The notes under the pieces are model-generated. The model was not told the DNA's origin. It did not search any database and was given only the letters and a program-made list of their open reading frames with translations. From assembly GCA_021778935.1 (NCBI GenBank), contig JAJYBQ010000078.1, positions 1-9,409 of the forward strand: a stretch of DNA of 9,409 bases, given 5' to 3'. Of the stretch, positions 1-6,487 are shown one piece after another. Within the stretch, counting starts at the first letter, position 1. Each line of letters begins with the position of its first letter. The position numbers and the translations under genes are program-made. This stretch comes from Pseudomonadota bacterium. GTDB lineage: Bacteria > Pseudomonadota > Gammaproteobacteria > Burkholderiales > Burkholderiaceae.

Positions 1-65
1 CGATGCGCTGGGTGGAAAACGGCATCACCTCGGAGGAAGAAGTGATGCGCGTGACGCGGGATTGA
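1..65 (+). CDS. gspE: GspE, type II secretion ATPase (C-terminal end only)
   Basis: The window opens inside a plus-strand gene whose last 20 readable codons (in frame from base 3) encode a tail containing NGITSEEEVMRVTRD, then TGA at 63-65. Proteins of the GspE/PilB secretion-ATPase family typically end with a segment of this type (G-[IL]-T-[ST]-x-E-E-V-x-R-V-T-R). The assignment is supported by gspF directly downstream on the same strand, the usual gspE-gspF order. GspE is the cytoplasmic hexameric ATPase that powers pseudopilus assembly in type II secretion. Only about 20 residues are visible, so the catalytic Walker motifs cannot be checked, and a PilB-like paralogue is not excluded. Confidence 0.8.
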   Translation, partial: MRWVENGITSEEEVMRVTRD

Positions 66-142
66 TGACCACGGTGCGCCGCCTCGAACCGCCTTCGTTC
101 CCGTCCTCTCCGCCGCCGGGCGGTGTCGCGCTGTCGCCGTGA
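65..142 (+). CDS. Possible 25-codon coupling ORF between gspE and gspF
   Basis: An ATG at 65-67 overlaps the gspE stop (TGATG). It opens a 25-codon frame, rich in Pro and Ser toward its end, that closes with TGA at 140-142, overlapping the gspF GTG start (GTGA). It bridges the 73-base gap between gspE and gspF with no idle bases. No family is recognisable, and the peptide may have no function of its own. A plausible role is to carry ribosomes from gspE to the weak GTG start of gspF by termination-reinitiation. It could equally be chance, since short open frames are common in GC-rich DNA. Confidence 0.2.
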   Translation: MTTVRRLEPPSFPSSPPPGGVALSP

Positions 143-1386
143 CCGCATTCCGCTACACCGCCGCCGACGACCAGGGTAAAGACCGTATCGGCGTACTCGA
201 AGCCGACAGCGCGCGCATCGCGCGCCAGATGCTGCGTGAGCAAGGCCTGGTTCCGCTCACGGTCGAGGCCGTGCAGACCGATGCGGCGAGCGGCGTGGCG
301 ATGCGGCGCCGACGCCTGTCTCAAACCGAACTTGCGGTGCTCACGCGCCAGTTCGCGAGCCTGGTCGGCGCTGCGCTGCCGATCACCGACGCGCTGACCG
401 TGCTGGTCGAGCAAAGCGAACAGCAGGCGGTGCGGGAGTTGATGGGGGCGGTGCGTGCCGAGGTTCGGGGCGGCATATCGCTCTCGGCAGCACTTGCGCG
501 CCACCCGAGGCAATTTCCGGAGATCTACCGTGCATTGATCGCGGCGGGGGAGGAATCGGGCCGCCTGCCTTCCGTGCTGGCCAGTCTCGCCGATTTCATC
601 GAGGAACGGGGAAAGCTGCAGCAGAAGATCGTCCTTGCCTTCGTCTACCCGGCAATCGTCACCGTGGTTGCACTGCTCGTCGTCACCGGCCTGCTCACCT
701 ATGTGATTCCGCAAGTAGTGCAGGTGTTCATGCAAACGAAACAGACGCTCCCGCTGCTCACCCGGATGATGATCGCGCTCTCGGACTTTTTGCGGCACGA
801 TGGCTGGGCAGTCCTGCTCGTGCTCGGCGGCAGCGCATTCGGCATCCACCGCGCCCTGCGCGTCGAGGCGATCCGCTTGCGCTGGCACCAGCGCATCCTT
901 GGACTGCCGGTGCTCGGCGTGCTGTCGCGCGCGCTGAACACGGCGCGGTTCGCCAGCACGCTCGCCATCCTGGTTGGTTCGGGGGTCCCGATGCTGCGCG
1001 CGCTCCAGGCCGCAGGGGAAACGGTATCCAATCTCGCGATGCGGGCTCGGGTCATCGAAGCGACGCAACGGGTGCGAGAAGGCGCTTCGCTCGCGCGCGC
1101 CTTGCGGGCCCAGGACGACCGGCAGCGGGACGGCACCGGGCTGCCGCGCACCCGTCTCTTTCCGCCGGTGCTGATCCACCTCATCGGATCGGGCGAGGCC
1201 ACGGGGAAGTTGCCGGAAATGCTGGCCCGCGCGGCCGACATGCACGCCCGCGAGGCGGAGCGGCGCGCACTGCTGCTCACGTCCCTGCTCGAGCCGGCAC
1301 TGATTCTGGTGATGGGCGTGGTGGTAATGGTGATCGTGCTGGCGGTGATGATGCCGATCATCGAGATCAACCAGCTCGCCCGCTGA
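139..1386 (+). CDS. gspF: GspF, type II secretion inner-membrane platform protein
   Basis: GspF is the polytopic inner-membrane protein of the type II secretion assembly platform. It contacts GspE and GspL and helps drive pseudopilus growth. The 415-residue product has the family layout: an N-terminal segment starting MTAFRYTAADDQGK, a first T2SSF domain (about residues 69-192, with GEESGRLP near 137-144), and a second T2SSF domain (about 272-405, with SGEATGKLPEML). Hydrophobic segments lie near 167-195, 223-237 and 380-407, and the end (PIIEINQLAR) is typical. The GTG start is chosen because the N-terminus matches the family and no ATG, GTG or TTG start lies upstream in frame. No clear ribosome binding site precedes it, so translation may be coupled to upstream reading. 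About 13 extra charged residues sit near 325-338, before FPP. gspG does not follow, so the gsp cluster ends here on this side. Confidence 0.95.
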   Translation: MTAFRYTAADDQGKDRIGVLEADSARIARQMLREQGLVPLTVEAVQTDAASGVAMRRRRLSQTELAVLTRQFASLVGAALPITDALTVLVEQSEQQAVRELMGAVRAEVRGGISLSAALARHPRQFPEIYRALIAAGEESGRLPSVLASLADFIEERGKLQQKIVLAFVYPAIVTVVALLVVTGLLTYVIPQVVQVFMQTKQTLPLLTRMMIALSDFLRHDGWAVLLVLGGSAFGIHRALRVEAIRLRWHQRILGLPVLGVLSRALNTARFASTLAILVGSGVPMLRALQAAGETVSNLAMRARVIEATQRVREGASLARALRAQDDRQRDGTGLPRTRLFPPVLIHLIGSGEATGKLPEMLARAADMHAREAERRALLLTSLLEPALILVMGVVVMVIVLAVMMPIIEINQLAR

Positions 1387-1397
1387 GGTTCACCACC

Positions 1398-1414
1398 GGG
1401 CGGGATGTCCGCCC
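1398..1414. terminator. Hairpin between converging gspF and DsrC-like gene
   Basis: GGGCGG (1398-1403) and CCGCCC (1409-1414) form a perfect 6-bp stem with a 5-base loop, 11 bases after the gspF stop and 26 bases past the stop of the converging gene. Neither side has a T-run, so intrinsic termination is doubtful. It may act as a bidirectional transcript end or an RNA-stabilising stem. Confidence 0.35.
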
Positions 1415-1440
1415 AAGTGCAACCGCACTGCCGGCGTGGA

Positions 1441-1767
1441 TCAGCCCGTGCTCCATGCCCGCGGGCGCTTCATGCCGGCGATCTTGCACGCCTGGCCGAC
1501 ATAGCCGTAGGGAAACAGTTCGAAAAGTCGTTTGCGGCCCTCGCCCGGATAGCGGATTTCCAGATGGCGCATGACGAAGCGCGAGTCGGCGGCGACCTGC
1601 CGGTCCGCATAGTAGGATCGCATGAAGCGGATCACGTCCCAATGGTCCGGGCCGAGTTCGATCCCCAATTCGCGGGCGATCGCCTCGGCAACCGCTTCAT
1701 CCCACCGTTCGGGTTCGACCAGGTACCCTTCGGCATCGCGCCGTGGCATTGCTGGTTTGGCATCCAT
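1441..1767 (-). CDS. DsrC/TusE-family sulfur-relay-like protein lacking the penultimate cysteine
   Basis: The 108-residue product has the full DsrC/TusE fold signature: EGYL near residue 13, DHWDVIRFMRSYY (41-53), the LFELFPYG turn (81-88) and a C-terminal arm GQACKIAGM (91-99). DsrC proteins carry two cysteines on this arm: CysB, and the penultimate CysA eleven residues later. TusE (tRNA 2-thiouridine relay) uses CysA. Here CysB is present (Cys94), but the CysA position is Trp105 and the tail continues to RAWSTG. Classical TusE persulfide transfer or DsrC trisulfide chemistry is therefore unlikely. Non-canonical members lacking one or both cysteines have been grouped as RspA-like and proposed to be regulatory. 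The start has a good ribosome binding site (GGAAAGGACGGG). The gene diverges from a MarR regulator across a shared 94-base promoter region. Family membership is firm; the function is not known. Confidence 0.88.
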   Translation of the reverse strand: MDAKPAMPRRDAEGYLVEPERWDEAVAEAIARELGIELGPDHWDVIRFMRSYYADRQVAADSRFVMRHLEIRYPGEGRKRLFELFPYGYVGQACKIAGMKRPRAWSTG

Positions 1768-1792
1768 TTCCCGTCCTTTCCACGCTCGCCAT

Positions 1793-1813
1793 CTGCATCA
1801 TGTTGTGATGTAG
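1793..1813. promoter_or_regulatory. Candidate MarR operator (21-bp dyad) between divergent genes
   Basis: CTGCATCA and TGATGTAG flank a 5-base centre (TGTTG). Seven of the eight arm positions are complementary, and the core is CATCA-N5-TGATG. Length and symmetry suit a winged-helix MarR dimer. It overlaps the candidate -35 of the plus-strand regulator gene and the -10 region of the minus-strand DsrC-like gene, so one bound dimer could affect both promoters. Binding by the adjacent regulator is inferred. Confidence 0.55.
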
Positions 1814-1831
1814 TTTCCAGAATGCTATCGT
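1803..1831 (+). promoter_or_regulatory. Candidate sigma70 promoter of the MarR gene
   Basis: TTGTGA (1803-1808) and TATCGT (1826-1831) are separated by 17 bases. Each matches the -35/-10 consensus at four of six positions. The start of transcription would fall near 1838, about 24 bases before the ATG. The -35 lies inside the dyad, which suits autorepression. Confidence 0.4.
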
Positions 1832-1839
1832 CTTGTCAA
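1811..1839 (-). promoter_or_regulatory. Candidate promoter of the DsrC-like gene
   Basis: Read on the minus strand, a perfect TTGACA -35 lies at 1834-1839. No good -10 follows at 16-19 bases: the best fit, GAAACT, matches three of six positions and touches the dyad arm. A strong -35 with a poor -10 overlapping an operator suggests a regulated promoter. The two promoters are back to back and overlap. Confidence 0.35.
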
Positions 1840-1861
1840 TCCCCCGACCGGCGCAACCCGT

Positions 1862-2293
1862 ATGAGTCATGCCTCGTTGTCCAAAAAGGAGTTTCAGACC
1901 CTCTCGGACTTCCGCTACCAGTTGCGCCGCTTCATCCGCTGGAGCGAGCAGATCACGCGGCGTGCGGGCGTCACCAACCTGCAGTACCTGCTGATGCTGC
2001 ACGTCAAAGGCCAGAGCGGGCGAGACTGGGCAACGATCACGGAGCTGGCCGAACGCCTGCAGGCCCACCACCACGGCGTCGTGGCGTTGGTCACCCGCTG
2101 CGAGCGCCTGGGATTCGTCGAGCGCCACCCCGGACGGGAAGACCGACGCGAGGTCGAGGTCCACCTCACGGCAACCGGAGAAAAACTGGTCGCGCGACTG
2201 GCGCGGCAACACCGCGACGAACTGCTGCGGCTGCAAGGAATTTTCGCCGTGCCGCACACCACGCAACTGGAACCGGAACAAGCGGAAGCCTAA
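1862..2293 (+). CDS. MarR-family transcriptional regulator
   Basis: The 143-residue protein has MarR winged-helix architecture. An N-terminal dimerisation helix (about 8-35) is followed by the helix-turn-helix (TITELAERLQAHHHGVVALV, about 58-77), then CERLGFVERHPG, the wing with the family's D-x-R signature (DRREVEVHLT, about 94-103), TATGEKL, and a C-terminal dimerisation helix. MarR proteins bind palindromic DNA as dimers and usually release it on binding a ligand or on cysteine oxidation. The only cysteine is Cys80, after the recognition helix. It is transcribed divergently from the DsrC-like gene with a 21-bp dyad in the shared region, so those two promoters are the likely targets. The ATG has no strong ribosome binding site. 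The ligand is not predictable from sequence. Confidence 0.9.
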   Translation: MSHASLSKKEFQTLSDFRYQLRRFIRWSEQITRRAGVTNLQYLLMLHVKGQSGRDWATITELAERLQAHHHGVVALVTRCERLGFVERHPGREDRREVEVHLTATGEKLVARLARQHRDELLRLQGIFAVPHTTQLEPEQAEA

Positions 2294-2332
2294 GGAACCT
2301 CGGCCCGCTCGCAACCCTCCTTCAGAGGTTCC
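2294..2332. terminator. Inverted repeat after the MarR gene, between converging genes
   Basis: GGAACCTC begins immediately after the TAA of the MarR gene (2294-2301) and pairs perfectly with GAGGTTCC (2325-2332) across a 23-base loop. The SDR gene converges from the right with its stop at 2358. No T-run follows on either strand, so this is a possible bidirectional transcript end rather than a standard intrinsic terminator. Confidence 0.4.
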
Positions 2333-2357
2333 CCAAGCAGCCCTCGCGCAGCCCGGG

Positions 2358-3119
2358 TCACCGGGATATTCGCCGAGGCTTTCGGGCGCGCCCTGCCAGC
2401 AGGCGATCGAATGCCCAGTTGGGCAGTGCCCGCAGCACCTTGGCGACGATCGCCATCTGCCAGGGAATCACGACGTAGCTCTTCCGCCGGAGCATCGCGT
2501 CGACCGCCTTGCGGGCAAAATCCTCCGGTTCCATCAGGAACGGCATCCGGTATGGATTTTCGGCGGTCATCGGGGTGCGGATGAATCCGGGCGCGATCGT
2601 CACCACCTGCACGCCCGTTCCGTGCAGGCCGACCCGCAGGCTTTCGCAATAATTGATCAAGGCAGCCTTGGACGGAGAATAGGCCTCGGAACCGGGTAGC
2701 CCGCGGATCCCCGCCACGCTGGCGATTCCGACCAAGGTGCCGCGCTGACGTGCGCGCATCGGCGCGATGAACGGATGGAAGGTCGCCGCGGCGGCAACGA
2801 GATTCGTTGCGATCACCCGCTCGAATCCGACGAGGTCTTCCTGGTGTTCGGTCAGGATGCCGGTGGAGATCCCGGCATTGGCGACGACGATGTCGGTGCC
2901 GCCGCAACGCGCCTCGAAATCCTGCGCAGCAGCGATCAGCGCGTCGTGGTCGGTGACGTCGAGCGGGTAGCAATCGCACCGGCCGGGCATTTCCGCAGCA
3001 AGTTGCTGCAGCGCACTTGCGCGGCGCGCCACGAGGCCCAGCCGCGCACCGCGGCGACCGAACTCCCGCGCCATCGCGGCGCCGATGCCGCTCGATGCCC
3101 CGGTGAGGAAGACGTTCAT
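2358..3119 (-). CDS. Short-chain dehydrogenase/reductase (SDR), classical type
   Basis: The 253-residue NAD(P)-dependent oxidoreductase has all classical SDR marks: the dinucleotide-binding TGASSGIG (6-13), the structural NAG (81-83), the active-site Asn106, Ser134, and Tyr147-SPS-Lys151. Arg32-Arg33 after the second beta strand (VARR) suggests NADPH preference. The start is the ATG at 3119, because the Rossmann motif begins five residues later as usual; the open frame reaches further upstream, but that sequence is spacer and REP-like DNA. The ribosome binding site is weak. It lies downstream of dsbA on the same strand, an order also known in other betaproteobacteria. A hydrophobic, basic C-terminus (about 220-253, WQMAIVAKVLRALPNWAFDRLL) might contact membrane. 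The substrate cannot be inferred. Confidence 0.93.
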   Translation of the reverse strand: MNVFLTGASSGIGAAMAREFGRRGARLGLVARRASALQQLAAEMPGRCDCYPLDVTDHDALIAAAQDFEARCGGTDIVVANAGISTGILTEHQEDLVGFERVIATNLVAAAATFHPFIAPMRARQRGTLVGIASVAGIRGLPGSEAYSPSKAALINYCESLRVGLHGTGVQVVTIAPGFIRTPMTAENPYRMPFLMEPEDFARKAVDAMLRRKSYVVIPWQMAIVAKVLRALPNWAFDRLLAGRARKPRRISR

Positions 3120-3239
3120 TGTGGCCCCGCAAAGAGGAGACCGTCCGGGCTGCCATTCGGTCCGCGCGCTCCGCCGCGCCCGATATCGCGCCGAGCGCGC
3201 GCGGACCGACCATCCGCCCAAGTCAACGCCATGTTCCGC

Positions 3240-3285
3240 ACCCCTCATCACCCCGGCCCTCTCCCCCGCGCGGGAGGCGAGGAAC
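3240..3285. repeat. REP-like CTC-rich hairpin element, copy 1
   Basis: This copy reads CCCCTCATCACC, then GCCCTCTCCC, then CGCGCGGGAGGCGAGGAAC, and forms an imperfect hairpin. It matches copy 2 (6446-6487) in order and orientation (CACCC..., CCCTCTCCC, GCGGGAG, GGAAC). Elements of this CTCTCCC/GGGAGAG type are scattered in many beta- and gammaproteobacterial intergenic regions. Here it begins two bases past the dsbA stop and may protect or end the dsbA transcript. Confidence 0.65.
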
Positions 3286-3287
3286 GA

Positions 3288-3983
3288 TCAGCGCGCGCGC
3301 TCGCCGCGGACGCGCGCGATCAGATAGTCCATGACCGCCAGCGCACCCTCCGGCGTATGGCTGGATGCGATCGCCGGCGAGGTCAGGAAGCGGCCGTCGC
3401 AAGCCAGCGTCGGCGTGCCGTCGATCTGATAGGCCTGCACCATCATGTTGGCGCGGTTGACGTCCGACGACACCGAGAACGAGTTGTACACCGCCAGCCA
3501 CTTGGCGCGGGGAATGCCGTTGGACGCCATGAAGTCGGCGATCTCGTTGGGATCGAGCAGGCGCATGTGCTTGTTGTGATACGCATCGAACACCTTGGCG
3601 TGCATCTCATCGACCAGGCCCAGCGCCTTGAGGGAATAGAAGATCCGCGAGTGTGGTTCGGTCGTGGGATTGAACGCGACCGGGACATGCTCCAAATCGA
3701 CGTCGGGCGCCAATTTCTTCTGCCAGGCTTCGAGGTAGGGCAGGAACGCGTAGCAGTGCGGGCAGCCGTACCAGAAGAAATCCAGGACCTGGATCTTTCC
3801 GGGCGGCGCGTCGGTAGGCTGTGGGTTGGCCAGAACGGTGTAGTCGACGCCCGCCACCGGCTCGCTTCCGTCGGCCCAGGCCGGCCGAGCCACGGTCAAC
3901 CCAAAGCCGGCCGCTCCGGCTCCCAATGCACCCAACCCGGCAAACAAGGCTGCGCGCCTGCGATGCGACACACCCGATGACAT
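3288..3983 (-). CDS. dsbA: DsbA, periplasmic thiol:disulfide oxidoreductase
   Basis: DsbA introduces disulfides into exported proteins and is reoxidised by DsbB. The 231-residue precursor has an N-terminal signal (RRR then a hydrophobic run, cleavage likely after AWA at about 37). The run of arginines before AALF resembles a Tat signal, but Sec export is equally possible. The thioredoxin-like domain shows FFWYGCPHC with active-site Cys74-Pro-His-Cys77, and the cis-proline loop GTPT with Pro191; the CPHC dipeptide is typical of DsbA. An extra cysteine, Cys195, follows the cis-proline loop. The start has a strong ribosome binding site (GAGGAGGAG). The gene lies 82 bases after the SPOR gene. Folding of type II secretion substrates often needs DsbA, but no specific link to gspEF is visible here. 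Confidence 0.96.
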   Translation of the reverse strand: MSSGVSHRRRAALFAGLGALGAGAAGFGLTVARPAWADGSEPVAGVDYTVLANPQPTDAPPGKIQVLDFFWYGCPHCYAFLPYLEAWQKKLAPDVDLEHVPVAFNPTTEPHSRIFYSLKALGLVDEMHAKVFDAYHNKHMRLLDPNEIADFMASNGIPRAKWLAVYNSFSVSSDVNRANMMVQAYQIDGTPTLACDGRFLTSPAIASSHTPEGALAVMDYLIARVRGERAR

Positions 3984-4005
3984 ATCAACTCCTCCTCGTA
4001 GGTTC

Positions 4006-4062
4006 GGGAAGCGCGGATACCCTCCGCTCGCGATGCCCGTTCAACGCTTCCCTGCGTTTTTT
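4006..4062. promoter_or_regulatory. Two-tier inverted repeat with T6 in the SPOR-dsbA gap
   Basis: GGGAAGCG (4006-4013) pairs with CGCTTCCC (4045-4052), and an inner GCGGA/TCCGC stem (4013-4017/4023-4027) lies in the loop. On the plus strand the stem is followed by TGCG and six T residues (4057-4062), which resembles an intrinsic terminator pointing against the operon. On the minus strand it would be a leader structure just upstream of the dsbA ribosome binding site, without burying it. Confidence 0.4.
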
Positions 4063-4065
4063 CTC

Positions 4066-4608
4066 TTACGGGGCCGGCACCTGTTGCGCGTCCACCCCGT
4101 TCTCGGACAAGGTGCGCAGGATTCCGTTCACATCGTCCGCCGGGCCATACGGTCCAAGGCGAACGCGGTAGACGGCAAGGCCGCCCTCCTCGGTAGCTTT
4201 CGCCACCTTGGCGTCGAACCCCATCAGGGCCAGCCGTGCGCGCATCGCGTCGGCGTCGTCCGGCGTGCGATAGGCGCCGATCTGGAGAAGAATTCCCGGC
4301 CCGGCCGGTGCCGCGCCAGGCGTTGCGCCGCCGCCACTCGTGGCCGCGGCCGCAGGGCCGTTCGTACTCTCCGGCGCCGGCGTGCCCGGGGGCTGCGCTC
4401 CCGGCCCCGGGATCAAGGGCGAAAACAGCGGCTGATTGGGATCGTTGTGATCCGGCGTCAGGGTATCGGTCAAGCGCTGCACCTTGCTGACGAAGGGCAC
4501 GGGGGCCTTCGTGATGTACACCGCCGTGCCGGCGGCGATACCGAGCCCGACCATCAGGCCGCCCAAAAAGATGGAAAACAGTGCAGGAAGTCGGCCCGCC
4601 GCAGTCAT
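4066..4608 (-). CDS. Membrane-anchored SPOR-domain protein
   Basis: The 180-residue protein has one N-terminal transmembrane helix (about 8-31), then the KAPVPFV segment typical of the SPOR protein found after argS in betaproteobacteria. A Pro/Ala/Gly-rich periplasmic linker (about 60-103) leads to a C-terminal SPOR domain (about 105-178, starting ILLQIGAYRTPDDAD and containing RVRLGPYGPADDV). SPOR domains bind denuded peptidoglycan glycan strands, usually at the division septum, so a FtsN-like accessory envelope role is likely. The start is the ATG at 4608 with a strong ribosome binding site (AAGGGGAGGGGG). The frame stays open upstream, but that part is antisense shadow of argS coding. It begins 11 bases after the argS stop, so the two are almost certainly cotranscribed. 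Confidence 0.92.
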   Translation of the reverse strand: MTAAGRLPALFSIFLGGLMVGLGIAAGTAVYITKAPVPFVSKVQRLTDTLTPDHNDPNQPLFSPLIPGPGAQPPGTPAPESTNGPAAAATSGGGATPGAAPAGPGILLQIGAYRTPDDADAMRARLALMGFDAKVAKATEEGGLAVYRVRLGPYGPADDVNGILRTLSENGVDAQQVPAP

Positions 4609-4619
4609 ACCCCCTCCCC

Positions 4620-6365
4620 TTACATCCGTTCCGGGGCATGCACCCCGATCAGCCGCAGTCCGTTGCGCAGAACCTGCCGCGTCGCCAGCAACAGCGCAAG
4701 CCGCGCCGCCCGCAACCCGGCCTCCTCGACGAGGATGCGCTCGGCGTTGTAGAACGCGTGCAGGTCCGCGGCAAGATCCTTGCAGTAGAACGCGACGAGA
4801 TGCGGCGCAAGCGTCTGGCCGGCCTCGCGCACTACGTCCGGATATTCGGCCAGGCGCGCCATCAAGGCCAGTTCCTTCGGCGCCGACAGGCAGGCCAGGT
4901 CCACCTCCCGGGCCGCGGCCTCGTCGAGGACCGTGCCGGTCTGATCCGCCGTCTGCACCAACACCGAACAGATGCGCGCATGCGCGTACTGCACATAGTA
5001 GACCGGGTTGTCTTCCGAATGCGAGAGCGCCAGGTCCACATCGAACGCGAACTCCGAATCGCACTTGCGCGACACGAGAAAGAAGCGTGTCGCGTCGCGC
5101 CCCACCCAGTCGACGAGATCGCGCAGCGCGACATAAGTTCCCGCGCGCTTGGACATCTTGACCTCTTCCCCGCCGCGCAGCACCCGCACCATCTTGTGCA
5201 GCAGGTACTCCGGGTACCCGAGCGGAATCGACAGTCCGCGTACGCGCGAAAGGATCTGCAACCCGGCGCGGACCCGGGCAACCGTGCCGTGATGATCCGA
5301 GCCCTGGATGTTGATCGCCCGTGTGTGGCCGCGCTCGAACTTGACGAGATGGTAGGCGACGTCGGGCACAAAATAGGTGTACGTACCGTCGGACTTGCGC
5401 ACGACCCGGTCCTTGTCGTCGCGCAGATCGGCACGGGCGCTGCCTTCGGTCCCCTCCAGCGCCTGCGTCGTGCGCAGCCACAGGGCACCGTCGGCCTCGA
5501 AGCTCAGACCCGACTCGACGAACCCGCGGACCGCGGCCGCGACCCGCCCGTCCTCATACAGTGAGGATTCGAGATAGAAATCATCAAAATGCACGCCGAT
5601 CGCGTCGAGATCCAGATCCTGCTGGTTGCGCAGATAGGCCACGGCAAACCGGCGCACCGCGTCGCGATCGTCGGGGTCGCCGCTGGCCGTCACCTCGGTA
5701 CCGTCACGCGAACGAACCGTCGCCTTGGCGAGAAAATCCCCGGCGATCTCGACAATGTACTCACCTTGGTAGCCGATCGCCGCCGTATCGATTTCCCGCC
5801 CCTGCAGCGCCCATGCGCGCGCCTGCACCGATGCGGCGAGCTGTTCGATCTGCACGCCGGCATCGTTGTAGTAGAACTCGCGAGTCACCACCCAGCCGCA
5901 TGCGGCGAGCACGTTGGCCAAGGCGTCGCCGAGCGCTGCCTGACGTGCGTGCCCAAGGTGCAGGGGGCCGGTGGGATTTGCCGAAACGAATTCGAGCAGC
6001 ACGGTCTTCCCGGCTCCGTCGCCGCACTCGCCGAACGCCGCGCCGCGACGCAGAACCTCGCCGACCACCTGTCGCTTGCTGGCGTCGGTCAAACGCAGGT
6101 TGATGAACCCCGGTCCGGCAATCTCGACCGCCGCCAGCCACTCGATCGCGCCGGGATCCGCGCGCAGGCGGGCGGCGATCTCTTCCGCGATCGCGCGGGG
6201 AGAGCGACCGAGCGGCTTCGCCAATTGCAGGGCGACGGTGCAGGACAGATCGCCGTGCGCGGCGACGTTCGGCCGCTGCAATTCGATCGCGGGAATCGGA
6301 GTGGGCAGGGTCGGAAGCGCGTCGCGGATCTGGTTCGCGATCGCCTGCCGCTGTTCAGCGAGCAT
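4620..6365 (-). CDS. argS: Arginyl-tRNA synthetase
   Basis: ArgS is the class I synthetase that charges tRNA-Arg in the cytoplasm. The 581-residue product shows the N-terminal Add-1 tRNA D-loop domain (about 1-90), the HIGH-type motif HLGH (136-139, within [15 protein letters not shown]), the VPDVAYH and QGSDHHG active-site segments (about 333-360), a canonical KMSKR loop (403-407), and the DALR anticodon-binding domain ending at VHAPERM. The class I ArgS C-terminus normally ends in this way. The start is the ATG at 6365 because [17 protein letters not shown] fits the family N-terminus; the frame is open for 52 more codons upstream, but that stretch is spacer containing a REP-like element. 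No strong ribosome binding site is seen. It leads a unit with the SPOR gene and dsbA. Confidence 0.97.
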   Translation of the reverse strand: MLAEQRQAIANQIRDALPTLPTPIPAIELQRPNVAAHGDLSCTVALQLAKPLGRSPRAIAEEIAARLRADPGAIEWLAAVEIAGPGFINLRLTDASKRQVVGEVLRRGAAFGECGDGAGKTVLLEFVSANPTGPLHLGHARQAALGDALANVLAACGWVVTREFYYNDAGVQIEQLAASVQARAWALQGREIDTAAIGYQGEYIVEIAGDFLAKATVRSRDGTEVTASGDPDDRDAVRRFAVAYLRNQQDLDLDAIGVHFDDFYLESSLYEDGRVAAAVRGFVESGLSFEADGALWLRTTQALEGTEGSARADLRDDKDRVVRKSDGTYTYFVPDVAYHLVKFERGHTRAINIQGSDHHGTVARVRAGLQILSRVRGLSIPLGYPEYLLHKMVRVLRGGEEVKMSKRAGTYVALRDLVDWVGRDATRFFLVSRKCDSEFAFDVDLALSHSEDNPVYYVQYAHARICSVLVQTADQTGTVLDEAAAREVDLACLSAPKELALMARLAEYPDVVREAGQTLAPHLVAFYCKDLAADLHAFYNAERILVEEAGLRAARLALLLATRQVLRNGLRLIGVHAPERM

Positions 6366-6445
6366 GGAACGGGGCCAAAGAATACGGGAAACGGTCGAGT
6401 TTACCGGAGCGGCGCGGGAACGCGGACCGGACGTCCCCCGCGCGG

Positions 6446-6487
6446 CACCCTCACCCCCGCCCTCTCCCGCAAGCGGGAGAGGGGGAA
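6446..6487. repeat. REP-like CTC-rich hairpin element, copy 2
   Basis: A perfect 11-bp inverted repeat, CCCTCTCCCGC (6460-6470) and GCGGGAGAGGG (6473-6483), is preceded by CACCCTCACCCCCG and followed by GGGAAC. It is the cleaner copy of the element at 3240-3285. It lies in the 181-base gap downstream of folE2 and upstream of argS, about 60 bases past the folE2 stop. It probably forms a stable RNA hairpin separating the two transcripts. A typical T-run is absent. Confidence 0.75.

Noticed and set aside
25..1245. Long minus-strand open frame opposite gspF
   Set aside because: It is antisense to a clear gspF gene, is rich in Arg/His/Gln with no recognisable domain, and reflects GC-rich codon bias.
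1405..2478. Plus-strand open frame of 357 codons
   Set aside because: It runs antisense through the DsrC-like gene, the promoter region and out of frame through marR; composition is shadow-like and no family is recognised.
3120..3251. N-terminal extension of the SDR by 44 codons
   Set aside because: It would put the Rossmann glycine motif about 50 residues in and is built from spacer sequence.
4066..5481. Extension of the SPOR reading frame far upstream into argS
   Set aside because: The upstream part lies in another frame of argS. The ATG at 4608 has a strong ribosome binding site and the family N-terminus.
4581..5564. Plus-strand open frame opposite argS
   Set aside because: It is antisense to conserved argS coding including the KMSKR region, with no recognisable domain.
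6379..6384. TATTCT as an argS -10 on the minus strand
   Set aside because: No -35 is found at usual spacing and it would leave an almost leaderless transcript; the evidence is too weak to annotate.
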